Assembly (NCBI GenBank): GCA_029961685.1
Contig: JARWKL010000005.1
Coordinates: 3,602,501-3,666,500 of the forward strand
DNA from: Aristolochia californica
Taxonomy: Eukaryota; Streptophyta; Magnoliopsida; Piperales; Aristolochiaceae
Length of the DNA: 64,000 nucleotides
Direction of reading: 5' to 3'
The translations under genes were made by a program, and so were the position numbers. This document shows positions 1-11,621 of the stretch, one piece after another (position 1 is the first letter of the stretch; each line of letters opens with the position of its first letter). Below the pieces are notes generated by a model that was given only the letters and a program-made list of their open reading frames with translations, did no database searches and was not told where the DNA came from.

Positions 1-98
1 GCCCAATCTTTTCTCCTTGAGGTGGTTATGATCAAACGATATTCTATTTCTTTGAAACAACTACTGCCACCTTTCATCTCTGTTCATACACCTTTCAG

Positions 99-1665
99 GA
101 TTTCAATGGTGAGAAAGGTAAAATCTTTTGTGGGGTATTCGATGGTCATGGTCCCTATGGTCACAAAGTTGCCAGACATGTTCGTGATGTTCTCCCATCT
201 AAGCTCACACAGGCATTGAACCCACCCAAACCAAACAAGAGTGATGATGAAGAAGATTATGATGATAACAATGAAGATATCGTGGATAACGATGAAGATG
301 ATGACAACGACAATAATTGCCACCCATTTTTCTCTTCATGGAAGGCTGCATTTGTTAAGGCATACAAGGAGATGGATAAGGAGCTCAATCTTGATTCCAA
401 GTTCAATTGCTACTGCAGTGGAGCTACCTCTGTTTCCATTCTCAAACAGGTATTCGAGGTTCTAAATGTTTGGTTTTTGCTCACCTTCATGATGGAAGTT
501 AGTTTTTGCTCACCTTAAATGTGGCAGTGAGAGTTGGGGTAATGCTTCAGGGAGAAGACTTGATAATAGCTAACTTGGGAGATTCACGAGCAATTCTCTG
601 CACCAGAGACAGCAGTGATCGTCCCACTTCCGTCCAACTCACAGTAGACCTGAAGCCCAATGTTGAAAGTTAGTTATCCCTTGCTTGTGTGAGTTGCGTT
701 TGAAACCTCCATCTAATGGTTTTCAATCTTCTCTTTGTTCCTTTTTGTTCATATTTCAGGAGAAGCTGAAAGAATAGAAAACTGTAGAGGTAGAGTTTTA
801 GCTCTACCTGAGGAACCTGATGTTTACAGAGTATGGCTACCAGATGAGGACAGTCCAGGACTGGCAATGGCCAGAGCTTTTGGAGACTTCTGCCTCAAGG
901 ATTATGGGGTTATTTCCATTCCTCAAGTTTCTTATAGAAAACTCACCGACAAGGACGAATTTTTGGTCCTTTCAACTGATGGGGTAAGGGTAAAATCAGC
1001 TTTCAAATAAAACAAGAGGTTTCAACACTGTAGAATATAGGAATGTAGAATAATATTGTCGTGATTATCATTGATTAGGAGTACACTATTTATAGAATTA
1101 CAACAAAGACTGTAGTTGATTACAACTCTACGATTTGAGTCTGTCTCTATTTCAATCACCTAATATATTTATCTCTATCATCATCTTTATCTTTATCTCT
1201 ATCAAACACAACCTTGAAATCTTTGTAATGTTGGGTTTTCAGGTATGGGATGTGTTATCAAACCAAGAGGTCATAGACATTGTAGCTTCATCAAGACAAA
1301 AATCGAAAGCAGCTAAAACACTGGTGCGTCATGCTGTGAAAGCATGGAGATCCAAATACCCGACTTCAAAGGTCGATGATTGTACTGTAATTTGCTTGTT
1401 CTTGAAGAGTCTGTCTTCATCACTTAGACCTGGTGTTGATGCAAAGGAAGACGGTGTGAATAATGGAGGATCACAATTGTCAGAAGCCACACAAACTGTG
1501 GAAAATGTAGGTTCAGAGAGGTTTGATACCAGAGATGAATGGACTGCTCTCAAAGGGGTGACGAGAACGAATTCCCTAGTGAAGCTTCCTCGGTTTGCTA
1601 CTGCTCTTAGTCGCCGTTGGCGATTGCTTTCACCAGAGGAAGGAGATCCAGTAGTGGGAGTATAG
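99..1665 (+). CDS. Clade E protein phosphatase 2C, 5' end outside window
   Basis: Ser/Thr phosphatase of the PPM/PP2C family (Mg/Mn dependent), missing its first exon or exons. Exons read as 99-449, 551-668, 760-983 and 1243-1665. All have GT-AG borders and the phases add up to 371 residues plus stop. Motifs in order: FCGVFDGHGP (metal-binding Asp), IANLGDSRAIL, LKPN followed across a splice by REAERI, GLAMARAFGDFCLKD, LSTDGVWDVLSN and VDDCTVICLFLK. The C-terminal EWTALKGV-type tail with SLVKLPRF is typical of plant clade E PP2Cs. Odd feature: an acidic Asp/Asn insertion encoded at 243-317, just after the DGHG block. The canonical GTTAV-type segment is GATSV here. Which paralogue it is cannot be told. 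Family assignment is firm; substrate is unknown. Confidence 0.93.
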
Positions 1666-3890
1666 GGATGAGATGGATCATGGATCATGGATGACCATGC
1701 TCGTTTCATTTTCTGTTTTACAGGGAATCGATAAATAGTGTCTTAGTCCCTAATTTACTAATCTGAGTATAGATAGATTTATAATAAGAAAAAATAAGAA
1801 ATTGATCATAAGAAATCCTTAGAGAAATAATAAGAAATTGATCATCCTTTCAACTAATCTTGTTGAGATCCTTAAAACTCAAGCCACCTACTATATTTCA
1901 GCAAGCTTATGATCATGGTGGGGAAATCCATCAATTTCAGTGTGAGAATTCATTCCAAATGTTTCATGGGAAACTTACCAAAAATCTTTTTGACTCGATG
2001 TGGGTATGAGTTCTAAATTCCATTTTTTGAATGTATAGGCTAGTCCGAATTGCGTTTAGCAAATTCAAATTTCAATTTTGAAGCACATATAGTTAGCTCG
2101 GGGATGGGGCTTGTTGAAGAATAAATATGGAGGAGTCTAACATGACTCTCATGGAAAGTTGTATCATGTGAAGGAGGTGTAGCCTAGGAAGAAGTTTAGT
2201 ATTTTCAGATTTCTACTTTTTTTAAGAGTTATTTAGTTATTTTAAATTTATCTTAAGTAGTTGTTTACTTTGATTATAACTAGGAATTATATTTTGGGTG
2301 TGATTCGAACTTGGTTGCTTTAATTGTAATTTTATTCTACTCATTTTCTCTATTATGAATAGATGTTCATTGTACCCGGTCAATGCAATAAGTCGGTGAA
2401 CTATTTTTTTTTTTTTAATTCAACATGGTACCAAATTAGGTTTTATAAGTCGACTTGGTCAACTCATTGATGCAATGTGATCCTTTTTTTATTTGTTCTC
2501 TATTAGTTTTGGTTTGTGTTATTGTTTTTCTTCCTTATTGATGTTTTTCAGTCCCAATACCCATTTTGTCCTTGACGTTCAAATATCCATAATATTGTGT
2601 TCCTATAAATTATATATTGAAATAATGTATTTTGAGTATATTGACTCAAAAACAAAGTTTTCAATCAGAGTTTTTTACAAAGAGAAATTAATATTTAAAA
2701 CAAGAAAGGTTCGAGTGACAACAGAATACTTCAATTTTTTAGGCATTTTATGTCACCAAGAATGAGATTTTATGAGGAGAATAGTATCTCTAAAGAAATA
2801 TCCGTAAATCTAGTTTCTAATTGTTAGAAGATATAGGTAAGATTGGGTGTCATTGATGTAATTATCTTATGATCTTTTATTCCTTATTCACTCTTTATAG
2901 GGTGGAGGGTATATTTATAAATTTTGAATATTTGGCATATATAAATATAACTTAAAGGGGAGGGTTAGGACTCAAGTCAACAACCTTAATTCTTCCCTCA
3001 TTCTCTCCTCAACATGTTCATCTTCCTCTCTTCTTCTCCTCTTTTCTTCTTCTTCTCCTTACCAAAGAGTGTAATAGATAGAGTCTAGAAAATAAAACAT
3101 AATATCAGAGCAGTGATTTTCAGAACTCCCATGAGTTTAATTTCCTTTGCGTGATTCATCAAAATGGTGCTGGAAATTTATCTCTGCACCTACTAATACT
3201 TGCAAAAACATTGTCCAACTATTCTTCAATGCTACGACAACATCAAGTTGATGATTTATTCTCAAGCCATTGATTGAGATACTCAACGAATATGTGACCA
3301 ACATCGGTAGAGACGTAGCACAACAGCGCCATCTTCCTTTCTATTTACTGCTTGAGATATCTCCTAGTTTTGTTTGTTGTTGAAGAAGGATAACTCAAGC
3401 AACCTATGTTAGATATTGAATTGAACCACATTAGAGTATAAACTGAACCACCTATGACAATGAACTATGCTTTGGCATTGGAAAGTTTCGAAACACCTTG
3501 CGATCTATTGCTAAAAGTAGTAATCACTTGATAAGAGTTCAAATACAAAAAGTAGTGATTAAGCTCCCAATAACACTTGATAAGAGTTCAAATACCAAAA
3601 GCAGTAATCATCCATAAATAAGATTAAAATTTGTTTACAGATCATATCTGTTTCGATCACGTAAAAGTTAAAACAATAAAAAAATATAAAATCACCCGCC
3701 CAACTCAAAAATCCAAGCTCTGCTCATAAAAAATGGGAGTTGCCACCTCTGGTCTCCACCGTCTTGGCAGTTGGCAGCTACCTGTAAACCATGATTAAAA
3801 CCAAAACCGAGATTATTGATCTATGTTAATCATGTCCAGGGACAAGGTTTATCCACAGCTTTTAATTTCAGTAATCCCTAGTTAACTCAC
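1666..3890. other. Intergenic DNA with degenerate LTR remnants
   Basis: No gene is recognised. Two tRNA-Met primer-binding-site-like strings suggest old LTR retrotransposon ends. One is TGGTACCA just after a TTCAACA end near 2420-2433. The other is ATATCAGAGCAGTG at about 3102-3115. A short direct repeat built on ACTTGATAAGAGTTCAAATAC lies near 3528-3603. The reading frame at 2493-2765 is AT-rich and matches nothing recognisable. Confidence 0.4.
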
Positions 3891-3892
3891 AA

Positions 3893-4325
3893 TTACTCGA
3901 CAATCATCAGGAACAAGGGAAGAAATAAAAATAAAATACGTGCTGCGATCGGATCTATCACCTCGGAGGCCATGAAATGGATCGATAAACAAGGAGTGAA
4001 GTAGAAACCCATATGCTCAGAGAATAAATGGACGTGAAAGAGAGTAATAATTTCTATTATTTTCCATTTTCCTCCCATCGAAATGAGGTTCCTGTCTTGT
4101 CCGGTGGCGAGCAGGCAGCTCCGGAAGGAGCCCGTGACCTCGGCATCCGCCATTTCTTCACGTTCGATACGTAGAATCGCACGAGGCTCGATGAACAGAC
4201 TCCTTTGGCCGATTCTCAGATCGCCTGGTTTTGATATTCAGAAGAAAACAAAGACCACCCAATTTAGAAACTGGAGCAGAAGAAACATATTTGTCTGTAA
4301 TTTATTCACCGGAGGGATGGGTTGA
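3893..4325. other. GC-rich open region with overlapping small frames, unassigned
   Basis: About 430 bases with more CpG than the surroundings. A 66-residue minus-strand reading runs upstream and through an ATG at 4153 (start MADAEVTGSFRSCL). A plus-strand frame runs 4083-4325 (start MRFLSCPVASRQLRKE, Arg/Ser-rich, which could be a targeting-peptide composition). Neither matches a family I recognise. The base composition is like an expressed first exon or CpG-rich promoter, but no splice partner could be found, so no gene is called. Confidence 0.25.
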
Positions 4326-4330
4326 CAGCT

Positions 4331-5266
4331 TTCCGGCGTTAATTTGTCTGAACGTGCGAAGGTCAGCAACTGCACTTTAAATAACGAGTAGAGATATCAA
4401 AGTCTTCAACAATGGCTATATAGCCTTGGCCTTTTCCTTTTCCTTGGTTGCACAAACAAACCAGTCTTTGTTCCTTTTCTTCTCTCAATCATAGCCACAG
4501 CTCATAAGTATTATTCTACTCATCTAACTCGCTCTATACTTTAATATTGACCCTCACATGATCCTATACTTGCTTCAAGCCAATGACTCCTTATACTTTT
4601 ATAATTGCTTATGAAAATGCATACACCATGACCTAAGATTCCTGGTTAGGTTTCCACACTATCATCGATGAGTTGCCTCTCGTATGCAGAGAGGGTTCTG
4701 AGTCATTTGAGTTTGTATTTTGTGAAAAGTTAGTCGATTAGGGTTTGTTCAGGACAGAAGACTACTCCCCTATTAGACGCCAATCCCATTGTTTCTGATT
4801 AATTACTTTATTTCAATAATTAGCCTATATTTTAAGAGTCATTATTGAGTGTTCCCCACGAAGAAGACGAGCCACCGAGGTTCCTGATTCCTGAAACCAG
4901 ATTAGAATATTTGGCGTCATTTAACCAGCTTCTTTATTTCATTATGTTCTGCTCAAATGGCCTTGAAAATGCGCAAAGACGAATGGTTCTTCTGATTGAT
5001 CAGCTACGTTATCGTTAATGACCAGTAGTTTCTTTCCTCCAGAGTTCTTCAAAGTACTGCTTTTAAAAGGAACGGTTTATACTTCTAGAGAAGAAGAAAA
5101 AATCACGAGAAAATAAAACTTCCTCTGCTGCCACACCTTCTGTGCAGTAAGAAAATGGAAGAGAAAGAGATAAAAAAAAAATGTAGTTTATCCACAAGAG
5201 ATCAATAATCACATTATAAACGTAGAAACCAAGACGATTGAATTACGTATGACAAGAAGGACCGGG
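4331..5266. other. Intergenic, downstream of the PADRE gene
   Basis: AT-rich sequence with no recognisable coding, repeat or RNA gene signal. It includes the probable 3' UTR of the minus-strand gene that ends at 5267. Confidence 0.4.
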
Positions 5267-5704
5267 TTACGAGTCTTCTCTGATGCTCTCGAGATGAGGC
5301 CGCCAGATGTTAACCCTGCCGCTCCGGCGATCTCGTCGGGAAGACATCTTCTCGGAGAGAATCTCCGTTACCGGGAGATTTCTGGTGGTGTGCTTGTCGC
5401 TCTTCTTGGACGAACACTTCTTACCATGGGTCCTCTTCTTCTCAGGCACCGACGAGGTCGGAATTAGGAAATAAATGCGACCCCTTTTGAGGTCGGATTC
5501 CGGCGACAAGATCAAAATCCGGTGGACCATTCCTTGAGAGGTGGGTTTAGTGAGTACGTGGTTAGGATTTGCTTTAAGTATCTCTCCGGCGGAGGTCGGA
5601 CGGCTGAGCTCCTCCACTAGGCCGTTTAAATGGACGATTCGAATCACGTCTAGAGCTCCGCAGGGGAGAACGCAGGCCAAGCAACACCTCAGACCGTTTC
5701 CCAT
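5267..5704 (-). CDS. PADRE/DUF4228 domain protein
   Basis: Intronless gene for a 145-residue protein. The N terminus MGNGLRCCLACVLPCGALDV followed by IRIVHLNGLVEEL matches the PADRE (DUF4228) family of plant proteins. These start MGN, are often N-myristoylated and Cys-rich, and are frequently induced by pathogens and abiotic stress. The conserved core continues through SAGEILKANPNHVLTKP, a hydrophobic ILILSPESDLKRGRIYFLIP segment and a basic C-terminal half (KKRTHGKKCSSKKSDK). Gly2 after the initiator Met is consistent with myristoylation, and Cys residues 7, 8, 11 and 15 could be acylated. Length is typical for the short members. A TATA box lies about 90 bases upstream. The biochemical role of the family is not settled. 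Confidence 0.88.
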   Translation of the reverse strand: MGNGLRCCLACVLPCGALDVIRIVHLNGLVEELSRPTSAGEILKANPNHVLTKPTSQGMVHRILILSPESDLKRGRIYFLIPTSSVPEKKRTHGKKCSSKKSDKHTTRNLPVTEILSEKMSSRRDRRSGRVNIWRPHLESIREDS

Positions 5705-5793
5705 AATCCTTCTCGCTCTGCTTTCTCTGAGGCTTCCGTGAGCTGTCTATCTCTGTCAATGAGGGAAGAGACGACGGTCCTCGGCCAACCGGG

Positions 5794-5800
5794 TTTTATA
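5794..5800 (-). promoter_or_regulatory. TATA box of the PADRE gene
   Basis: The minus strand reads TATAAAA here, 90 bases upstream of the ATG at 5704. That spacing suits a short 5' UTR in a stress-responsive plant promoter. No experimental support. Confidence 0.55.
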
Positions 5801-7501
5801 GATGCTCGCCTGCCCAGATGGAAGAGATTATGTGCGCTTCACAAGTTAGGTACGGAAATGAATCCATGTACGATATCAAATGACGAAAATGACCCTCTAA
5901 TAATACTGTTCTTTATGTGGGCCCTACCGTCCGTGGATTTTGTGAAATAGAGTGTAACAGCCGGGTGGGTCCAGATTCATAGTGAACCAATCAATCGCTG
6001 GATGCCTGATGGGGATGGATGTGATGGGCCTGCCTACATAGTATGATTGAGAAACTGAAGTGGACCCACCATGCACGTAGGAGGGCATATCGTAATTCCA
6101 CCCTGCACAACCCCAGGAAGCTTCATGGTACGATCATTGCGGGCACCGACCACCATTGCGAAACCTCTTTCCCTCGTTATTTAACACGGATTTGCACATT
6201 TTTTAAAGGGTTTTGATTCTTGATGATCAGATTTTTAGCCTGTCTTGACACCAAAGCCAAGGTGGAGGCTCAATTAAACTAAAGCAACCTCTTTTTTTTT
6301 TTTTTTGTTAATCCATTTGAAGCTTCTCATCCCTTTGTTGCTCATCAAAACAATTTCCCACATAAGCAATAAAACATTGGATAATATACTCTTTATGTAT
6401 CGAACAGGATATCAAGGCAACGAAAATAAAAATCGATCTCTCATTTTTACAGAAGTCATTCCTGTAGAAGGTCATATGTTATTTTCTACTCAAACCATGA
6501 TTTCAATAGGGCATCGAAAATAAAAATCGATCTCTCGTTTTTACAGAAGTCAGTCCTGTAGAAGGTCTTATGTTATTTTCGACTCAAACCATGACTTCAA
6601 CGGCTGTTTACATAAAATGATACAATCTAGAATATGAAGTGGCATGTCGAGGTGCATTTGGATTAAACTGATATGTTCATACATCCGAAAAATTCAGAAT
6701 TTTGGTGTGACTTAACAAAGAGCACTTGTAGTTTGCTATACGCTTAGGGCTTACAAGTGATGGTTTTAACCCATTTGGCAATATAAGTATAGCTTACAAC
6801 ATATGGTCCATATCATTGAGGTCGTTTAATCTGCCCCTATGAAAGTGCATGAAAGATCACTACTACATGATGAAATCACCAATTTATAGGCCAAAGCCCC
6901 CGACAATGACATTGATGTATATTTATACCCTTTGATGGACGAGTTGAAAGAAAAGTACTACCAACTAATTCTAAAATTCATATAACTTATAGAATCCCCA
7001 CAAATCTAGTGGAATATTAATTCATAAGAATTTCTAATGTTCAGTTAACATCCCATAATTAAGTTCTTACAAAAGCTCTCTCCAACATCCTCAAAAACAG
7101 AAAATGCAGTTTCTGGATGACACAAGTGCTAAAGAAATTGCCATTGTTGTGCTTATTTACAAAGATAAGGATAAACCTTATCTTTAAGTGCAGAAATTGC
7201 CATTGTCTACAGAACTGCCATAATTGCATTCATGCCTATGACATTTTGTATTGAATAATAAATTCATTACAGTCTCTGGGGAGTCACAAAGGTACTCTAC
7301 AAATGAATTTTTCTTCAGTGTCAGTCACAAAGGTACTCTATATACATTATTGTACCACTGGTATAAATGAATTTCTGGAGCTATACTCAAAGAAATGAAG
7401 GAGAATATCATTACAGAGAAAGTGTACAGATTAGGGCTGTGAGATACACTACTTGCAGTAATAACTAAATATAAAAAAAAATTGTGGATGGTCATCGTCA
7501 C
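5801..7501. other. Intergenic DNA between two minus-strand genes
   Basis: Holds the upstream region of the PADRE gene and the 3' flank of the RETICULATA-related gene. Apart from the tandem duplication at 6421-6601 nothing is recognisable. A T-run lies near 6291-6306. Confidence 0.4.
6421..6601. repeat. Tandem duplication, period 94
   Basis: Two adjacent copies start at 6421 and 6515 with CGAAAATAAAAATCGATCTC. They continue through ACAGAAGTCA, CCTGTAGAAGGTC and ACTCAAACCATGA. They differ at only a few positions (for example CATTTTT/CGTTTTT), so the duplication is fairly recent. Confidence 0.85.
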
Positions 7502-7669
7502 TTACGGAGTCGGATTATCACCTGATTGATTCTTTTTGTCATCTGTTGTAACCATCTCAAAGGTGTTGCTATCTGATGTAGATGCTTTAGAAGTATCTGC
7601 CGGTTGAGAAGCTGGTAAAGAAGTCTTGACTGTCTGCAATCCGGAAAATCTTGCAAGATCTACCCATTG

Positions 7670-10242
7670 CTGCCATAATTGGTGAAAGAACCAAAAACAG
7701 AAGCTTTAATGCTAAGATGTTTAAAAGATAAATTATAAGATAATAAAGTATCATAAAAAATTAAAAATATAGGAATTTTATAAATTAAGCAATATTTGAT
7801 TAAATATTTTTCAAAATTAATTTGTCCACCACACAAGCAGAGGATTAGAAACCATGGAACTACAAAAACAACTCCTCATCTAGGTTTATGATGAGAATTT
7901 GTAAATCTATCCCTCAGCTTTATTTGGATACCTAGGTAAGAAATAATTTTTATTGACACCAATTAAATTAAATAAATGATATGTAGTTAAATAGGTAAAT
8001 CCTTATACAGTACAGAGTTTTGGAGATATAGATAAATCCTTACAAATGTAAGGATTTGTGTTTCATATCCATCTATAAACAGGCAGAGCAAATAATGGAA
8101 CACATAATCGGGTAAAGTGTCAGTTCTAGTAAGAATCATATGTTCAACAATTTATGAAGCTTTTGATTCTGCCACAAAGTAATAGTAGAAACAAGCCAAT
8201 TCAAAATTTCGATTCAGGTGCCTTTTTTCCGCTTACACGTTAAATCCACACAGAAAAGAGGAACTAAGTTAAAGTTTTTCATTTCAAAGTTAAAGTTAAA
8301 ATAGAAACTTAAAGGTTCAACAAGTTTTCCACATTATACAAAGTCAAAGTGATCCAGTACAAAATTTTGCCATTTCATGTTCTGAATCAATGGCTTAAAC
8401 ATTCATCATCATAAAGACACCTTGTCCTTGTCATTAATACATACAACAATACAATTTTTTTCAAGCTGATTGGACAAAGACAACTCTATTGTTTTTCAGA
8501 ACTGAAATTTCATCATCGTCAACATACCAACTTACAGTCCTCTGGACTAGATAACACTTTTCCTCAATCAAATCAGAATTATGTTGCCTCGTCAATAAAG
8601 GGATCATGTTAAGAACTCCAAAGAGGACAACAAAAGAGACACAACCAAGTAGGAAGCTGTTGACTGAAGATTCCACTTATATAATGTGGATGGGACTTCG
8701 ACTCAATGGCCAACTGGGAGGGTTTCTGATGTGATATCTTGGTTTCAAGTCTCATAAAGGTATGGGGTTCAACATTCAAAAAACATGAGTCAGTTACAAC
8801 ATTAGCACTTAAGGGTGTGGCCCTAGGAGAAGATCACAGTGCCGTAGATATCTTTAATCTGTCAAAGCACTCCAGTAGTTCCTCTGGGAGACTTTCAGCC
8901 ACAATCCCAGGTAATGATTGTGCCCAAGTAACCCTTGACCAAGGGAAAATTAGTCAATACACTAGTAAACAATCATACACCCAAAAGAAATGCCCTTAGT
9001 TCAGCCTCCATAGCATCACACTAACCAAAAGGAAAAAAGTAGGGCCCTGTCTGTGCAAAGATAAAGTTTGGAGAGACTATGAATACTCTATCTAAAGTAT
9101 ATAAATCATGTTACTTCATATGGAAAGTTTGGGTAGCATTCACATAACATTGAATCACCCTATTTATGAACAAAAACTGAATAAAATTCTATCTTATAGG
9201 GTGAAATTTCACTTTCCCAAAGGGAAGTTTTAAATGAAATGATCTTAGGATGATATTATCATCCATCCCAACCATAGATTCAAATTAAAAACCTAAGTGT
9301 ACCGACCATTTTTTTAACACTTTCTATCTATTTAAATTAATAGCAAAAAACACATTTTCTAGGGAAAATGATTCCTTGGAATGATTTTTCACTCTCTTCA
9401 TTGATCTACTTTCTCTATGTACTAGCCTCTCCTGAAAAAGATGATTGTTAGTTAAAAGTCTCTAATAACCCCACTACCTCCTTTAAGCTACAATCACGAT
9501 TGAGCTTTAGGCATGTCTGGGGATCACATTGTTAGGGTCCCATTGGAGTGATTTAGGAGGTTGATTGCCAACCTCCAATTTTCTTTAATAATGTACTAAG
9601 CAAATGGCTAAACTCAAAAGATTTAAAAGTGTAGAAAAGAATGTTGCTTTCCATTTCAATCACTCATACTGTGCAAAAGCGCCCTTTGAATATCTTATCC
9701 TAATATTTCTTCATTCACTCCCACCACTATCCTACTTTCCTTTTCTTTTCCATAGGCACCAGGAAAACTGCCTCTTAGGACTTCTTCCCAGGCTTCCCTA
9801 ATAGGAAAGTATATTCAAAAAAACAAATTTTCTCAGCACATGCGAAAGTTGAAAGGTCAACGGAAACAGTGGACTGTCACCTCAGACCACCACAATGCTT
9901 GCAAATTTGGTTTTCAATGTTGTTGCCTCTTTTCCTAAATGGATTAGGAGCGAGAAACTTATCTTTTGTGGCGAACTAGATGAAGTGGATGATATTTGGA
10001 GGCATCAAAATGATCCAGAAGTGAATGACTTTATTTTTTTTATTTTTGAAAATGGGCACAATTTCATTCCAAAACCCAAAGGCAAGAGACTACATTCATT
10101 GAGGATCCGGGGATCCTCAATGAGAGAGCATTATCATGCACTAGACGAGATATATGGAACCAAAAACTAACACAGTTCTAAATTCCCGAATTTCAATAAA
10201 AATAGTCAAGTATCTACATGGAAGCTCTTTTTTCCCTGAACA
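7670..10242. other. Last intron of the RER5-like gene, 5' section
   Basis: Part of a 4.0 kb intron. AT-rich, with short open frames (for example 8461-8676, 9604-9801, 9895-10170) that show no family motif. No element boundaries recognised. Confidence 0.4.
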
Positions 10243-10430
10243 TCAACTTATAATGCTTCTAGAGTCCCCCTTCAACTTAAAGCCTCCCTGGAAATTTATC
10301 CCAAAAATACAAAAGCTACGTAGGATAGCGTGAAACTCAGCAGTGGTTGAATCAAAGAACCCTAAAGGCCTGGAATAGGAGGACAAATTGCCACCCATGA
10401 ACAACCAAACCTGAAAATCAATGTCCACAT
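10243..10430 (-). mobile_element. LINE RNase H fragment
   Basis: The minus-strand frame has the RNase H pattern of plant L1-type LINEs: RPLGFFDSTTAEFHAIL followed by FKLKGDSRSIIS, the AE..A(I/L) and GDS motifs. Isolated fragment inside an intron, in the same orientation as the host gene. Confidence 0.6.
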
Positions 10431-11132
10431 AACCGCACTCTCAGCAACATCAAAACATGGATAGACCCATGACCCTGCCCAACAGTAATATGTAAGGAAC
10501 TTACCTCAAGAAACTCAAGGGAGGACTCCTGAGCATTGAGGAGAGCGAGAAAAGAAGAGCAAAGGGATGAGTAGCTGGTGTAGGCTAGCTTAGGCTTCAC
10601 AGGCTTGAGAGGAGGACAGCAAAGAGAAAGAGAAAACACAAATTGACTAGAGAATTCAATGGCCCTTCCACGCATCCATTCACTATTTAAAAAATAGATC
10701 ATTTACATCATGAATTAGCAAACCAAGTTATATAGAATTTTTATTTAATTAGAAAACTAACTTTCTAGGATGCACTCTTTAAACTAGGAAAACTTTTCCA
10801 GCATCTAACTTGGAAAAGACGCTTCAATACCTTATGAAATAAGGAAATTAGGTGAGATAGGAAGTCCCTCACAGCACTTCCTGCACACACCCTATTATCA
10901 CAAAATTACCCATCTTGCCTAATCATATGAAAAACACTAACAACCCCCTTTACATAAAAAGAGATAACTACCCTTGATAGAAAAGAGTATCAAGGGTATT
11001 CATGTAAGTTGACTTTATGTAATCACTCCTCACAAGTAGGAGTCTCAAGTTCAGTATACTAGGTGCTAGTTTGTTTTTAGAGAATTTCGGCATGAAAGAC
11101 TCACATTCTATCCAAATTACCTCTATAAAATT

Positions 11133-11250
11133 TGTAAAATTGGGTCCAAGGCCTATCCCAAAATGACTAGCCAACTTAGGAAACCTCTTTCCTAACTAAT
11201 AAACTCAAGATCTTTGTACTCACTAATCCATGTGGGATTATTTCTTAACA
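11133..11250 (-). mobile_element. TRIM-type LTR
   Basis: 118-base LTR on the minus strand, starting TGTTAAGAAATAATCCCACA and ending near GGGTCC...TTACA. It is homologous to the LTR at 24485-24601. It is preceded on the minus strand by a polypurine tract GTGAGGGGGAG (plus 11251-11261). Confidence 0.7.
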
Positions 11251-11338
11251 CTCCCCCTCACGTGTAGGCCCTCTTTTGTGGTTCTACATGTGGACAATTT
11301 GGGTCGAGGCCCGCGTACGAGTACCTGCTCTGATACCA
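11251..11338 (-). mobile_element. Short internal region with PBS and polypurine tract
   Basis: 88 bases between two LTRs. On the minus strand it begins with a perfect tRNA-Met primer-binding site TGGTATCAGAGC (plus 11327-11338) and ends with the purine run GTGAGGGGGAG. There is no coding capacity, as expected of a terminal-repeat retrotransposon in miniature. Confidence 0.72.
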
Positions 11339-11621
11339 TGTTGAATTCATGAAAAAGAGAAAAACTTCATTGACTTGTAGTGATCTGAGTAAATGAACCC
11401 CTATTTATAATAGAGGAAAGTAGTAGAGTCCAATTACAATTAAACTACCCTTGTCCCAATTATACCCAAACTCTAACATTTAAAGATGAGTCCTAGCATA
11501 ATTAAATAACTCAATATAAATAGAAGACTAACATAACTAAAACATCTTTAAACTAAGACTCTTCTGTGAGACCTTTTATTGTGAGAGTCCTATAAGAGTC
11601 TTCCATATCTTCTCTTCAACA
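11339..11621 (-). mobile_element. LTR with TGTTGAA...TTCAACA ends
   Basis: 283-base LTR. The same family forms the ends of the element at 39889-42316 (shared ACTACCCTTGTCCCA, AGACTAACATAACTAAAA and GTGAGAGTC blocks). It abuts the PBS at 11327-11338, but the LTR on the far side of the short internal region is of a different (TRIM) family, so the unit is chimeric or recombined. Confidence 0.7.

Noticed and set aside
1329..1709. 126-codon minus-strand frame
   Set aside because: Shadow of the last PP2C exon, which has clear family motifs on the plus strand.
2493..2765. 90-codon plus-strand frame
   Set aside because: AT-rich with Phe/Ile/Tyr-heavy translation, no motif and no splice context.
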